Origin: Rutpela maculata
Taxonomy: Eukaryota > Arthropoda > Insecta > Coleoptera > Cerambycidae
NCBI GenBank assembly: GCA_936432065.2
Contig: OW386293.2
Coordinates: forward strand, 40,953,923 to 41,017,922
Direction: 5' to 3'
Length of the DNA: 64,000 nucleotides
Positions 34,961 through 46,315 of this stretch are shown piece by piece. A program made the position numbers and the translations under genes. The notes under the pieces were generated by a model that was not told the DNA's origin, made no database searches, and worked only from the letters and a program-made list of their open reading frames with translations. Each line of letters opens with the position of its first letter. Position 1 is the first letter of the stretch.

Positions 34961-35825
34961 TATATTTATGTGAATCGAAGACGAATTATTTTCCTTATTT
35001 TTTGAGATGCCAAATTTCATGAATAAAACTGCTATTCCGTGACAGTATTTGAAAAAAAAAGTTTGACTCCACTATTACTATCGGTGGCCTGAGTATTATA
35101 ACCAGTGAAGAGTGAAATAACATAAATAATATTTATTATAACATCAAACTTCCTGTGTCTCACCAATGACTGCGTCTTGTTTTTACCGTAGCAGTTTACA
35201 GAGATTGCCCAATCCATGGGAATAGAATTGAGATACCAAATATAGCGATGAAAAAAATTATATTGTTGACGATGACCTTGGTTATTGCCCGCTTGTGAAG
35301 CATTTAAAATTGGCTTAGTTTCGCAAAGGTCAAACTCTTAAACGTGAAATTGTCTTAGTTAATGTTTTATATTATTTTCAAAGCCATATAGAGTGAACGA
35401 TGAAAGTAACGCTTGTATTTATTGAAACAATGACGACTGTCTCGACACAGAATAGCTTTTTTATAGTATGGAATCTAGTGGTCGCTTTGATTTTTTTTTA
35501 AGCTAGGGGACTAGAGGGTATACAAAAATGAAAAACAGGTTCTTACTATTTTCTGTCACATATTTTTGTCAAAGTTGGAAAAACGTGAAAATAAATATAC
35601 TATTTTTATTTCTCACTCAGTATCTCGTGTGCTATTAAAGGTATTGTCCTCAAATTTTATGAATATGTTCCTCTGGTATTCTTCTTGTTTACTGATTGAA
35701 GCAAAATTACTTTACCTGGTCATTTTCTATATAAAAAAATGTATAAATTAGTACATATGGTTAGGTTGATATGTGAGTGGGCTAGTATACAGACCCTTCA
35801 CAGCGACCATCTGGTCTATTGTGGC
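34961..35825. other. no gene recognised
   Basis: AT-rich. Two 61-residue frames (35032-35217, 35566-35751) show no recognisable motif. Confidence 0.45.
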
Positions 35826-35829
35826 TCAC

Positions 35830-37560
35830 TATATATTCCATATTTCACCCAATAGCTTTTTATGCTAAAGCCGACTTATTGGGTGAGAGATTGTCCAGGT
35901 CCACTGGCAGCATTTACCCTTTGCCAAAAAGTGAGAACCTGGTTCTTTCTTCAGCAGGACAGGTACATCGAACGTGCGCTGCCATTTCATCCTCCTCCAA
36001 ACACACTTCAGCGTTGTCCGCTATTCCAAATTTGTGTAGGTGGTGATTTAGTCTGCAGAGCCAAGAGCTTTATTAAGAGCTGCTTGGCTGTCTAAAAAGA
36101 TTTTTATTGATCTGCATCTAGGATCTGTTCAAGCCTCCTTGTACACAGTTCAATAGCGTGAATTTCCGCCTGAAAGAAGTCGCATTGTTACCCAGGCTTG
36201 AAGTATTCTTACCTTTGGGTTGTGACTGTACACCTAGCCGCCAGTTCCTTCAGGTGTTTTAAAGCCGTCTGTAAACCAACAGATGTCCGTAGGTCGGTTT
36301 TATTTCGATCCCATTCGCCTCTTCCAGGAAACAGGACGCTAAAAGGCAGTTCAGAGTTGGTCACGGTAGGCATCACATCTGAAAGCAGTCCCAGGATGTC
36401 GTGACTATCTATGTCATCTGACAGCCCGTTGCGTTCCATGATGCTAGCCTACGGCATATTAATGACGCTTGTTAAATGCTGAAGTCTGTATGTTGCCCAC
36501 CTGGCCCCTCTCTCCAAATAGATATGGAGGGAGGTAGCTCCAGGAGGATTTTCGGAGCAGCTGACGGTGTGGTACTTATTGTATCAGTTATTGTCAGGCT
36601 TGTTTGTCTCTACAAACCAGAGAGTTTGGCTTTGGTCGTTTGTCGTAGTCCTTTGGATCACCAAACTATAGAGGCATACGCTACCATTGGTCTTATGACC
36701 GTAACGCTTATCCAATATATTTGTTGGGGACTTACGCCCCAGAATTTTCCACAAATTCTACGATATGTCCAAAAGGATCACCTTTTCCAGAAGGGAGTTC
36801 CAGTTAAGTGATTTATTTAGTGTAACGAGATATTTCACTTATCCCGCAAATGGAATAATTTCACCTGCTAAGGAGGGCGGTTCTCCTTTTTTCGTCAAAT
36901 GTACTATTACAGTTTTGTGGGGGTTAACAGACATCTGCTCCCTCTCGCACCAAATGTAAACTGTATCTAGCGCTTCTTAAAGGGTATGGAAAAGCACCTC
37001 TTCAGATTTTCCTCTAACCCCAATGATTAGATCGTCCGCATGTGCCTGAATCTCGACTTCGAGAGAATGGCCAGCAGTGGCCATATAAGAGGGAAAAAAC
37101 TTCTTGTGGACACCCTATTGCGGCCCTAAATCCAACCGTTTATTCCTGTAGAGAAGTCGTTATGATTATATTTTCAAGCATAACTTGAATCCAGCCAATG
37201 ATGGTAAGCTCAACTCCTCTAGCAGCCGCCGCTGTATACAGGAAGTTGGGCATTGCATTGTTGAATGCTCCTTCAATGCCGAGAAATGCCGCCACCGCAA
37301 TCTCTTTTTCCTGAAGTGATTGGGTGATTTTTCCGACTAGGTTATTAAGTGCTAGTTCTATTGATTTTCCTAGTTGATAGGCATACTGGTGAACATTCAG
37401 AGGATGAGTGCTCAGGATGTTTCCTCTGATGTGTTCGTCCAGCACCTTCTCCAGACTTTTCAACAGAAATTATGTCTTAGTGATTTAGGGTCTGGTTCTG
37501 TCCGACCCATTCTTGGTATAATACCACTTTAACTGCCGCCCAACTGGATGGAATATAGTT
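35830..37560 (-). pseudogene. I/LOA-like LINE ORF2: RT plus RNase H remnant
   Basis: Minus strand. The open piece 37463-37140 has NVHQYAYQLGKSIELALNNL and VAAFLGIEGAFNN (RT block A; the catalytic Asp of FLDIEGAF is Gly here). Further on come EIQAHADDLIIG (the YxDD box as HADD, about 37020-37055), the post-catalytic CEREQMSVNPHKT and thumb traces. Later FQAEIHAIELCTRR and IFLDSQAALNKALGSAD (about 36080-36185) are RNase H motifs, followed by a Cys box near 35960-36000. This order (RT, RNase H, Cys box) is that of I, LOA and R1-related LINEs. Disrupted by many stops and frameshifts. Open plus-strand frames here are shadows. Confidence 0.75.
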
Positions 37561-38529
37561 CCATACAAGATCAGTTCTGTATAGTCTGATGAGGAATGAA
37601 CATTTCCAGTCCATTTCGTAGCAAATCTGAACTCTCAATCGTTGGAGTTGTGATAACCTTTTTAGCTACCAGCCAGTCGTTTTGTGAGGTCGTTTGATTC
37701 GTCCTCCCGATGATAGTAGTTGTTGGTTATCCAGAATCCAACTTCCTGGGAAGTGGTTTAGTGTACATGTGGTATAAAAATGCGAAAAAGCATATAACGA
37801 GAAACTTTTTTATTATTAAATATAGAAGGGTGGATGGTAGAGCCATAAAAAGTGAAGTTCAAAGTTCAAGGAAGTTTTTGAAATCGATATTTCTTTTTGT
37901 TACTGTTTAGTTTAACCGCAAAAGAATTTTTAAAATACTCCGCACTTGCAATACGGAGTTCCTCTTTATATCATAGTACGGCAGCCAGCGATACTTTTAG
38001 TTTCTATGTTTGTTTAAACTTGATTAATCATTTTCTCGATCATATTAATGTACTTATCCAGAAAACTCCTGCCACTTCATTAGCGGGCCAACGCTTGGCA
38101 TCAGCATGTTAATTATGTTAAAAAAAGTATCAATGCTATACTTGTTTAAAGCTGAGATTTTTTGTGTTCTTTATTTCTTTACTGACATTACAGTATGATG
38201 GAAAATTATATCCTCCCACTTTCATTGTAGACCGGCGTGTTCCTATCATTAACATAAATATGTAATTAAAATAAAGTCAATTGACAGAAATGTTTAAAAC
38301 TGAATTTCTTTTTGCGACTAGTTTATTACTTGAAATTGTTAAAAATCTTATATTACTAGCGATTCAACGGGACATGACTTTGGCAGGAGCAACAGAGGTT
38401 GTCAGTTTTTCTATATTCATCTAAAATGCATCAATTAAAAAAAAAAGTTAAGTTCAAACCACTTCTATCTCCCAAGTATTTATTATCTTTCTCAAAAAAA
38501 TAAAAATGCAATGTTTTCCTTAGTTTATT
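37561..38529. other. no gene recognised
   Basis: Intergenic sequence with small frames only (37710-38112). May include decayed 5' parts of the LINE before it. Confidence 0.4.
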
Positions 38530-38556
38530 GCAAGGCAGACAATGATATGTGCATAT

Positions 38557-40955
38557 TAGGGCGGTCCTTATTTATACATGAGGAAAAAAATATTTTCGAA
38601 TTTAGTTTGGGCCACCCCCCACAACGGTTTCAATTGCTAAAAAAATAATGTGGGTGAAATCTGAGCGAAATCGGATACGGGGAAAACGTGCCACCCACCA
38701 CCCCTAGATTTAATATTTCTTGAAATTAACCATATTGTTATATTTAGTGTTTCTAAGTAAACAGTAGGTATAACTGACACCCTGAAGATAATTTATAATA
38801 GTTTAGGAAGAGGAAAGCGAATTATTTGATAAAACTGCTTGTTTTTTGTTATTATTATTTCAATGTTATATGAGTTTAATGTATTTATTTCATCTTAGAG
38901 CAAATCGTTCAAATGACGACATCTTCAAGCAGCAGTGAAAGTCCTCGTGCTTCGAGTTCAACACAAGAAACTCAAGATGATGCTTCAAAATATATGACGC
39001 AATTGGAACCTGAACCTGGGCCATCGCAATCCAAGAAGAAGAGAGCACGCCGTGAAATAATCACCCCAAAATTGGTTGCAGTGTTCGATACATGTAGAAT
39101 TAGTAATGGGGACGCGGTTCATATTCTATTCGCGGCTGCGGAGGCCTTTGGGCAAGATGTGCAAAATTTAGTAATAAACAAATCCTCTATTCGGCACTGT
39201 AGAGAAAAACTGCGTGAAAAGCGGGCTGGCATTCTTAAAACTCAATTCAAACAATCTGAATTACAAGCGGTTGTGGTCCATTGGGATGGAAAAATGCTTC
39301 CCGCAATGACGGGTAAGGAGACTGTTGATAGACTTCCTGTTATTGTTACGAGTGGAGATTCTGAGCAAATACTCGGAGTACCTGCATTACAAGCTGGAAC
39401 CGGAAAGGAGCAGGCATCCGCAGTTTATGAGGTGCTTGATGATTGGGGCCTTTTAAAAACTGTTAAAGCGCTATGCTTCGACACAATTGCGTCAAATACA
39501 GGACGATTAAAAGGAACCTGCATTTTATTGGAGCAGCTTTTTGATAGGGAACTTTTGTACCTCCCTTGTAGACACCATATCTACGAGCTAGTTCTCAGAG
39601 GAGTCTTCGAAGAAAAAATGGGTAAAACCACAGGTCCGGTCCGACTGTCCAAATCTTTAAACGCTTTCAACAGTATTGGGCTAAGATTAACAAACATTAT
39701 TTTAAGTCCGGATTTAAAGACGGATATGTTCTTTCATTTTTAGATGATACAAAAGAGGTAGTCACATTTGTGACATCTGCTCTGGAAAATCCGCAAAAGC
39801 AGCCTCGAGAAGATTATAGAGAATTTTTGGAGTTGTCCTTAATATTCTTGGGTGAAATTCCTCCTCGTGGAATATCTTTTCGGATTCCTGGGGCCATTCA
39901 CCACGCGAGATGGATGGCAAATGCTATTTATTGCTTAAAGATTTTCTTGTTCCGCGATGAATTCCCATTGACAGATGAAGAGAGAAGAGGTCTTTCAGAT
40001 ATATGTATTTTTGTCGTGAAAGTTTATATTGAAGCCTGGTTTTGCGCGCCACTTGCCACCGAAGCGCGTTATCAGGACCTCCGCTTTTTAAATAAGCTTT
40101 ATGACTATAAGGCCGTCGATCTCGAGATATCCAGTGTTGCGTTGAAAAAATTTCATAAGCATTTATGGTACCTAAGTCCAGAAGCAGTTGCCTTCGCATT
40201 CTTCGATTTAAAATTGTCAGAGGAATCCAAAGTGAGAATGGTTGAGGCCCTAGGTGAGAAAGAGGATCTGGAAGAAGAAACATTGGATGTGGAAGAAGAA
40301 GAAGAAAAGCCATTAGATATAGAAGAAGAATCATCATATGGTAAAAGTATCAAGCGAATAGAGATAGGGGAAAATGAAATTCCAAAGTTTGTGGAGAACG
40401 CATTTATTGAAAATTTTGTTACTATCGAAACCCGAAAGTTTTTCAAACGATTTCACATAAATGATGACTTTCTTGAAACTTAGTCTAAAAACGGCAGTTT
40501 TAACAAAGGGTTGGATATTGTTAAAAAAATCAAAGTTGTTAATGATACAGCAGAGCGGGGTGTTAAGTTATTGACAGATTACAATAATGTAATAACAAAA
40601 GATGAGGAACAAAAACAATTCGTCTTGCAAGTTGTAAAAGATTACAGAACTCGATTTCACGATTTTAAAAAGGAGACCTTATCCTAAAAATTATTATCAA
40701 ATTAATGACTTTTCATAAATAAAATGTATATTATTTATTTTCAGTCACTACTAACTCGATTGTCAGTAGCAAGCTTTGAAAAAATAAATATCGAAATTTA
40801 TTAGAATTTATTTGAACCTCCCAGAAACAAGGTGGCACGTTTTCTCGTTATCCGATAGAGTTCAGATTTTGCACAGAACATTTTTTTAAGTATTGAAACC
40901 AATCTAGGGATTGGCCCGCAAAAAAACATAAAGACGAAAAATAAGGACCGCCCTA
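38557..40955 (+). mobile_element. 2.4-kb hAT-type DNA transposon, near complete
   Basis: Perfect 17-bp ends TAGGGCGGTCCTTATTT / AAATAAGGACCGCCCTA. Flanks GTGCATAT (38549-38556) and GTGCGTAT (40956-40963) form an 8-bp duplication with one mismatch. The 8-bp duplication and TAGGG end fit the hAT superfamily. One gene fills most of the element. The interrupted target is a LINE 3' end, and the empty site can be read from the sister copy at 21058-21090. Confidence 0.88.
38913..40687 (+). pseudogene. transposase-like protein of the 2.4-kb hAT-type element
   Basis: About 590 residues, plus strand. The first frame (38913-39743) has a Ser/Glu-rich start, a basic KKKRARRE stretch, VVHWDGK (Asp125), LCFDTIASNTG (Asp190) and YLPCRHHIYELVL (Cys219-His222). 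These resemble the D...D...C-x-x-H arrangement of RNase H-fold transposases. A one-base frameshift near 39655 moves the reading to the second frame, which runs to an in-frame TAG at 40481-40483. Past it the frame continues with NDTAERGVKLLTDYNN, a possible third acidic site, to a TAA at 40685. An acidic E-rich run lies at 40265-40330. A splice acceptor-like TTTCATCTTAG precedes the ATG. Only two lesions make this a young copy. I do not recognise the family beyond 'hAT-like by ends and duplication'. Confidence 0.75.
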
Positions 40956-41225
40956 GTGCGTATACTGCGATTCTGCAATAGAAACTGCGGAACATATTCT
41001 TTGCGAATGCAAGATGTAGGTCCGCACTAGTCTAAAGTACTTAGAAAAGGTGTAACTAACGCCTGAAGACATAGGGAAATTATCCCCTAGGAAAATCACA
41101 AGCTTTATAAAAAGCCTGGGAGTCCTGGGCAACAGCTAATTGTAAGGTAAGTCACAAAAGACCTTTTCAGGTCGATGTGAAGTAGGGCTGAAATAGCTCT
41201 TGAACAATCTATAATCTAGTTTAGT

Positions 41226-41993
41226 GCCATAATTTTTTGTCTCTAGTAACATTCAGCTAAGATGCTTCCCTGCTAAATTATTTAACCATAAAGACAAAAA
41301 AATTCATTTTTTCAAAGATTTTCAAAATACATAAGTGGAAAATCTTTTAGATAATGTATCCGTCATGGTCAAAAAAATTTAAGAATATATATAGTTAGGA
41401 CTAACAAAAAACACGATTTGGAATTTTTATTTTAAATTTGGAATTTACTGGAACTAAAAAACGGACACCTTTTTGTGCAAAGGATAAAAATTTTGCCTTT
41501 ATTTTCCTTGTATCATTTTTGCTTATGCAAATATCAAAATTTGTCAAAAGAAAATTTTAAGCTACTGTAAGAAGCTTTCTCGGCAACGATGAGCCTAAAC
41601 AAATTATTTCATGGATTATTTTTGTTATTTCATGAGCTAACTTTTTTGTGATGACAATTTTTTTCGAAAATGTGATATTTTTTGAGTAACCTGCTTAAAA
41701 CCTTTAAAAAAATCAAACGTTTTCAACCCCCTGTATCTCAGCGGGCGGTAAAGCAAAAGTAACGTTATAGGGGCAAAAGTAACGTTTTTTGGGGTAGAAT
41801 TCGACGATCTACACGTTCCAATAGCCACTTTCTTTTTCGAAACTCCTAGGTGAAACTCACCCCCAACGAAAAGGCACCCTTATTCCTTTTTAATATTTCA
41901 TATTTGACCCATCTTGGATCAAATTATCCAAAAATATTTGAATTTAAAACTGCTATAGAATTAGTCAGAAGTGAGACCACCAAGTTACTGTAC
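41226..41993. other. no gene recognised
   Basis: AT-rich sequence with homopolymer runs. The small minus-strand frame (41637-41828) is not recognisable. Confidence 0.45.
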
Positions 41994-42451
41994 TATACAG
42001 GGTGATTTACCACAACATGGGGAAAATTTATCAGTAGGTTGTCCGCACAGAAATAAGTTAAAAAATGAGAAATTAAAAAAATATGACAAAAAAATCCTTA
42101 TTTATTTGTAGCAATGCGCCGCCTATGACTTTAACCAATCTGACGTAACGCGATGCAAACATATCACTTTCCCTCCCCCTTTATCAGACTTGGGACTGAC
42201 AGCAAAGCTAGCGGGGTTAGAAGTGACTTTTTGAATTTAAGCACAAAGTGGTAAAAATTAAAATAATTTTTGTAGAACACAGCACAAAACTTAAAAGTAA
42301 TGAAAAGTCAAAGAAAATGTTCGAATGCATTACATTTAATGCACTGTTCTGAACGCAGAATGGCATATTGAACGGTATCGATCTAAGAATATAATTTAAA
42401 ATTTAACGGTACGTTCTAACTGGAAGTCGGGGAGAAAATAAAGACACCGAC

Positions 42452-42719
42452 TATAGCGACTATAGCGACTCACTCACTGGAAATCGAGAAGTTCCAAAAG
42501 CGAGAAGTTTCCATGGAGTCGCTAAGAAACAAAAAGGAAAACTCGATCCATAATGGAGAAGTTTCCATGGAGTCGCTAAGAAAAATAAAAATTCGATATA
42601 AAAATATAATATCAATATACTAAAAAATACCAAAATCACATAAAATATGAACATGTATTAAAAAAAAATATACGTATATTTACTTCGATTTTAATTTTAT
42701 TTATAGCGATAACGCTATA
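42452..42719 (+). repeat. left gypsy LTR, inverted relative to the right one
   Basis: 268 bp, TATAGCG...CGCTATA, with a duplicated block TTTCCATGGAGTCGCTAAGA. Followed by AATTTGGTGACC, the start of the primer-binding site, in plus orientation. This is the 5'-LTR arrangement of a plus-strand element facing a minus-strand gene. Confidence 0.88.
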
Positions 42720-42737
42720 AATTTGGTGACCCCAAAT

Positions 42738-43817
42738 TTATAGCGAAAATCCGTCTAAACATTGATCAGGCCAACTATTTATCTTTGTAATTTTATCATG
42801 AGATAAACTGTTACAAAGAGAATATAGGGGAAGTAATATTTCAGCAAAATGAGGTATGAAACGATGATAAAAATTCACCATACCTATGAAACGTTGTAGT
42901 TGTTTGAGAGTTGTCGGTAAAGGGAAATTATTAATGACTTCGACTCTCTCAGTTGATGGTAAAATACCTGATGAAGATATGTGATGACCTAAAAAGGTTA
43001 AATTGTCAACTCCTAAGATACATTTAGATGGTTTAATGTTAATTCCGTATGTGTCTAATCTCTTGAAAACCTTTTCCAAATGTTCCAAATGTTGTACATC
43101 TGATTGACTTGCGATTAATATATCATCCAAATAGACGAAAACGAAAGGTAAATTGACAAGTACTTCATTCATAAAACGTTGGAAAGTTTGACCGGCATTG
43201 CGTAGACCAAAAGGCATGCGGGAAAATTCAAACAGTCCGAATGGAGTTGTTATAGCTGTCTTATAAACGTCATTTTCAGCGACAGGTATCTGATGGTACG
43301 CTCGCACTAAATCAACCTTGGAGAAAATAGTGCAGTCGTGCAACTGAGAGCTAAAGTCGTGGATATGAGGTAATGGATATCTGTCTGGAATGGTAATCGT
43401 ATTTAGTTGTCGATAATCTCCACAAGGTCTCCAGTCATTCTTCTCTTTTTTCGCCACTAGATGGAGTGGAGAGGAAACTTGAGAAGATGATGGTTTGCAG
43501 ATACCTAATTCTACCATGTTATTAAATTCTGTTTGAGCTATTTTAAATTTAAGATTGTCTAATCTACGAGGTCGTGAAAAAGGTAAATGACCTTCAGTAA
43601 CTATATGATGTACAATAGAATGTTTAATAGGTAAATTGTAATCTGGTGAACTAATTAAATTAGGAAATTGTAAAAGTAATTTGTTATATTTATCTGTCAA
43701 AGGAAATAATTTAAGTGTATCTAATCTATAATTGTCTAAAGGACTATTTTTAATAAAACAATTAACTGACAAATTAGTCTTGTTATCAATTATTTCGAGC
43801 TCCTTTAAGATCGACAA
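42738..43817 (-). pseudogene. gypsy pol: reverse transcriptase, truncated before RNase H
   Basis: A 359-residue frame. RT is intact in its core: WRPCGDYRQLN (129-139), FSKVDLVRAYHQIP (165-178, catalytic Asp169), TPFGLFEFSRMPFGLRNAGQ (191-210), VYLDDILI (228-235) and LGHHIS. The thumb/connection block QRFIGMVNFYHRFIP is present. The frame then runs out at INSWPDQCLDGF, where RNase H should begin, because the inverted LTR junction follows. No RNase H or integrase. Frame overlaps the protease frame by about 30 bp, out of phase by one frameshift. Confidence 0.88.
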
Positions 43818-44115
43818 CTAAACCAAAATGAGACAAGAAATCTGCTCCGACTATCGGTATGTCAATGTCTGCTATATTTAAAACGAAAGGAAATAATCTA
43901 CGTAAGTTTAGATTGACTTTTAACAATTTCTTACCGTATGTAAAAATGGTTGAACCGTTAGCCGCGGTTAATATCGTATCAAAATTCTTTTTTAAATCTG
44001 TGAAAGCATTACGTGGCACCACAGATAAATCGGCACCAGTGTCGATTAGGAAGTTCAGGTTGTTAGATCTATCGTAATTAAAAAGTCGACGACCGTTTGC
44101 TGTTAGAAATGTCAA
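43786..44115 (-). pseudogene. gypsy protease
   Basis: A 109-residue frame with the aspartic protease site LIDTGADLSVVP (residues 23-34) and the C-terminal GADFLSHFG flap/helix block typical of gypsy proteases. The end runs into pol in another frame near 43800 (DLK...). In an intact element it would be part of a gag-pol polyprotein. Confidence 0.82.
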
Positions 44116-44146
44116 AATCAGACGTCATAAAATTATCAAACTTCAG

Positions 44147-45094
44147 TCATCTTTGAGAATTATCAGATTTTTTACAATTCTTACTGAATTTGCACCATTC
44201 ACCTCCACAACGATAAGCATTGGCACCATAAAGTTGATGGTAGTAACAAATAGTATTGTCTGTACGATCAAATTTATTGGAAACATTATTACGGCTGGGT
44301 GAACGATAGCGATTAGTGGTACGAGTTTGTGAATTGCTTCTACTTTTGCAATTGTTGCAGCATGAAGTAGAAGGTTGAGGCTCGAAGGATTGATTGGAAA
44401 GTCTGGATTCTAAAGAGTTTAATCGAGAATTAAAAATTTCTTGTTTTTGTAATACTTGATTAATTGAATCATGGAAAGTGATTGAAAAATTTTTGATAGT
44501 GGTAGTTAAATCTGATAACGGGGTTGACTCAGAGTCAAGAGGATTTTTGGGGTACGATGCAACCATTGAATTTTGACAGGACTCCCAGATCCGATCCGCA
44601 ATATGTAGAATCTCTTTTGTGTCTGTTTTCCCTGAAGCTGTAATGGCAATATATACTGTTTGAGGCAAACGTCTTTTCCATAGCTTTATCAATAAATCTT
44701 GACTAGCCATGCTGAATCCTCCAACCATATTCAGCATGGATCTATAGAAATCTGAAGGTTTCAGATCGCCCATTTGGGAACCTGATAACAGATCATTCAG
44801 ACGTTTTTCCTCACTCAATGATAAACGTGAAATTAAAACTTTCTTTAAATTTATATAGAGATCCGTTTCCGGGGGATTAGATATTATATCGTACATATTA
44901 TCTATCACATCTAATGGCAAATTAGCTATAACCTGATCATACTTTTTCTTGTCATTGACAATTTTTGCAACAAAAAACTGTGATTCGATCTGGGTAAACC
45001 AAATTTCTGGTTTTGATTTCCAGAATGGGGGTAGTTTGACAGACGTGACATAATGGGTTTGAGGAAAATCCTCGTCTGAAGGTTGTCTTGGCAT
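44147..45094 (-). CDS. gypsy gag-like protein
   Basis: A 315-residue open frame beginning MPRQPSDED. The capsid-like first part has the retrotransposon-gag pattern (PEIWFTQIESQFFVAKI, then RLSLSEEKRLNDLL). A Ser/Thr-rich middle and a basic stretch follow, and finally a C-terminal Cys/His group (CYYHQLYGANAYRCGGEWC) as in Mdg3-like insect gypsy elements. The frame is open throughout, unlike most coding traces nearby, so it could still be translated. It lies 560 bp downstream of the primer-binding site. Confidence 0.75.
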   Translation of the reverse strand: MPRQPSDEDFPQTHYVTSVKLPPFWKSKPEIWFTQIESQFFVAKIVNDKKKYDQVIANLPLDVIDNMYDIISNPPETDLYINLKKVLISRLSLSEEKRLNDLLSGSQMGDLKPSDFYRSMLNMVGGFSMASQDLLIKLWKRRLPQTVYIAITASGKTDTKEILHIADRIWESCQNSMVASYPKNPLDSESTPLSDLTTTIKNFSITFHDSINQVLQKQEIFNSRLNSLESRLSNQSFEPQPSTSCCNNCKSRSNSQTRTTNRYRSPSRNNVSNKFDRTDNTICYYHQLYGANAYRCGGEWCKFSKNCKKSDNSQR

Positions 45095-45519
45095 AACTAA
45101 TCGATTGTGATTGATTGATTGATTGACTATTCTCTTAGATAAAAAAGGGAATGTACTTTAACTCACTCACCGACAGATGACAGTACTTGTAATGTACAAC
45201 TTCAGTTGATTGAATTAGGAAATTACCATAAATTATAGGAACATCTATTCAAATTTGGAACCTCTATTCAAAATTCGTCGGGAAAATTCTTCTCTTCATA
45301 AAATGATAAAAATCATCTTGGTCAATTTATAACGGTAGTTGATATATTGAATCTCTTCTTGAAATTATTGATAAAAATTGTTCCAAAACAGGAAAGTGTT
45401 GTACTTCGGTAATTATATCTGAGATATTCTTCTATCTTTTGAAGAGGAAATGATTTTATCTCTCCTTCAAATTAATTAAATAACGTAGATTTCATCATGT
45501 AAGTTATAGGATAACTTCG

Positions 45520-45660
45520 GACATATATATCGATCACTTCTGGTATATATTTATCACGTTGGACATAAAATTTTCACTTCTGGCATATATTTATGACGTT
45601 GGACATACAAATTTTCACTTCTGGCATATATTTATCACGTTGGACATAAAATTATCACGT
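45520..45660 (-). repeat. leader minisatellite next to the primer-binding site
   Basis: About three units of ~42 bp with the words TTTTCACTTCTGGCATATAT and TTATCACGTTGGACATA. TATCACGTTGG resembles the inner half of the primer-binding site (TATCACGTCGG), so the array may have grown from it by strand slippage during reverse transcription. Confidence 0.7.
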
Positions 45661-45671
45661 CGGGGTCACCA
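45654..45671 (-). other. gypsy primer-binding site, tRNA-Trp type
   Basis: On the minus strand TGGTGACCCCGACGTGAT, complementary to the 3' end of insect tRNA-Trp as I recall it (ends CACGTCGGGGTCA plus CCA). It lies 4 bp inside the right LTR, the normal place. A partial copy (TGGTGACCCC) follows the left LTR in opposite orientation. Confidence 0.75.
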
Positions 45672-45675
45672 AATT

Positions 45676-45949
45676 TATAGCGTTATTGCTATAAATAAAA
45701 TTAAAATCGAAGTAAATATACGTATATTTGTTTTTAATACATGTTCATATTTTATGTGATTTTGGTATTTTTTAGTATATTGATATTACATTTTTATATC
45801 GAAAAATATTTTTTATTTTTCTTAGCGACTCCATGGAAACTTCTCCATTATGGATCGAGTTTTCCTTTTTGTTTCTTAGCGACTCCATGGAAACTTCTCG
45901 CTTTTGGAACTTCTCGATTTCCAGTGAGTGAGTCGCTATAGTCGCTATA
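45676..45949 (-). repeat. right (5') gypsy LTR
   Basis: 274 bp, ~97% identical by eye to the inverted left LTR. On the minus strand it begins TATAGCGACTATAGCGACTC and ends CGCTATA, four bases before the primer-binding site. The short inverted ends TATAGCG/CGCTATA replace the usual TG...CA. Confidence 0.88.
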
Positions 45950-46315
45950 CCGACCATATGCCAGTAAACTCTTATACTACGTACAAATATTAGAGAATTA
46001 ATTCTCTAATTTTTGCTACTACGTACCTGCAACGGACCCCGCCGTTGTCGGAGTTCGTAATAAGATAGAAAGAGACAGATACTAGCCACGATTGTGCGTT
46101 GGCCAAATTCGATTTGTCTTAATTTTATTTGAAGGGCGGATCCGTTCCAGGTGCATAGTTCGTTGCCTTTACCCTGGCCATAGACAAATAAAAGTAGCCC
46201 ATATTTGCAAAGAAATACACTAAATTACCTTGAATCACTCCAAAATTTTGCAGGGGCTTTCCCACATAGAAAACTAGTTTTACTTTCCGCATGTTGTGGT
46301 AAATCACCCTGTATA

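Larger units (their letters stand above)
38530..41225 (+). pseudogene. I/LOA-like LINE 3' end split by a DNA transposon
   Basis: The left part (about 38530-38556) and right part (40956-41225) together match 21058-21345: GCAGACAATGATATGTGCAT, then after the insertion ACTGCGATTCTGCAATAGAA, the CECK-type box and the same 3' UTR. The insertion at 38557-40955 cut the Cys box of this truncated LINE copy, so the LINE is older than the transposon. Confidence 0.72.
42452..45949 (-). mobile_element. Ty3/gypsy retrotransposon with inverted LTRs
   Basis: Coding strand is minus: PBS, gag, protease and RT read leftwards from the right LTR. The left LTR is in the opposite orientation, so both outer ends are U3 ends (TATAGCGAC outward). 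CCGAC flanks both sides (42447-42451 and 45950-45954), the 5-bp duplication expected of integrase. RNase H and integrase are missing: pol stops 7-10 bp before a palindromic junction of LTR end plus primer-binding core. Thus a rearranged, inverted-end molecule seems to have been integrated as such. Cannot move on its own. Confidence 0.82.
41994..46315. mobile_element. Tc1/mariner-type MITE hosting a gypsy insertion
   Basis: TATACAGGGTGATTTACCAC at 41994 is mirrored by GTGGTAAATCACCCTGTATA ending at 46315. Without the gypsy element at 42452-45949 the MITE would be about 820 bp. Non-coding remainder. Confidence 0.78.

Noticed and set aside
36198..36959. Plus-strand frames of 64-111 residues
   Set aside because: Antisense to the I/LOA-like LINE remnant, whose HADD and RNase H motifs are on the minus strand.
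39924..40446. Minus-strand frames of 137 and 97 residues
   Set aside because: Antisense to the transposase-like gene of the 2.4-kb element; low-complexity Ser/Leu runs mirror the acidic stretch.
42452..45949. Ordinary gypsy element with direct LTRs
   Set aside because: Reading both LTRs shows that they are inverted; only the right one is followed by a full primer-binding site in coding orientation.
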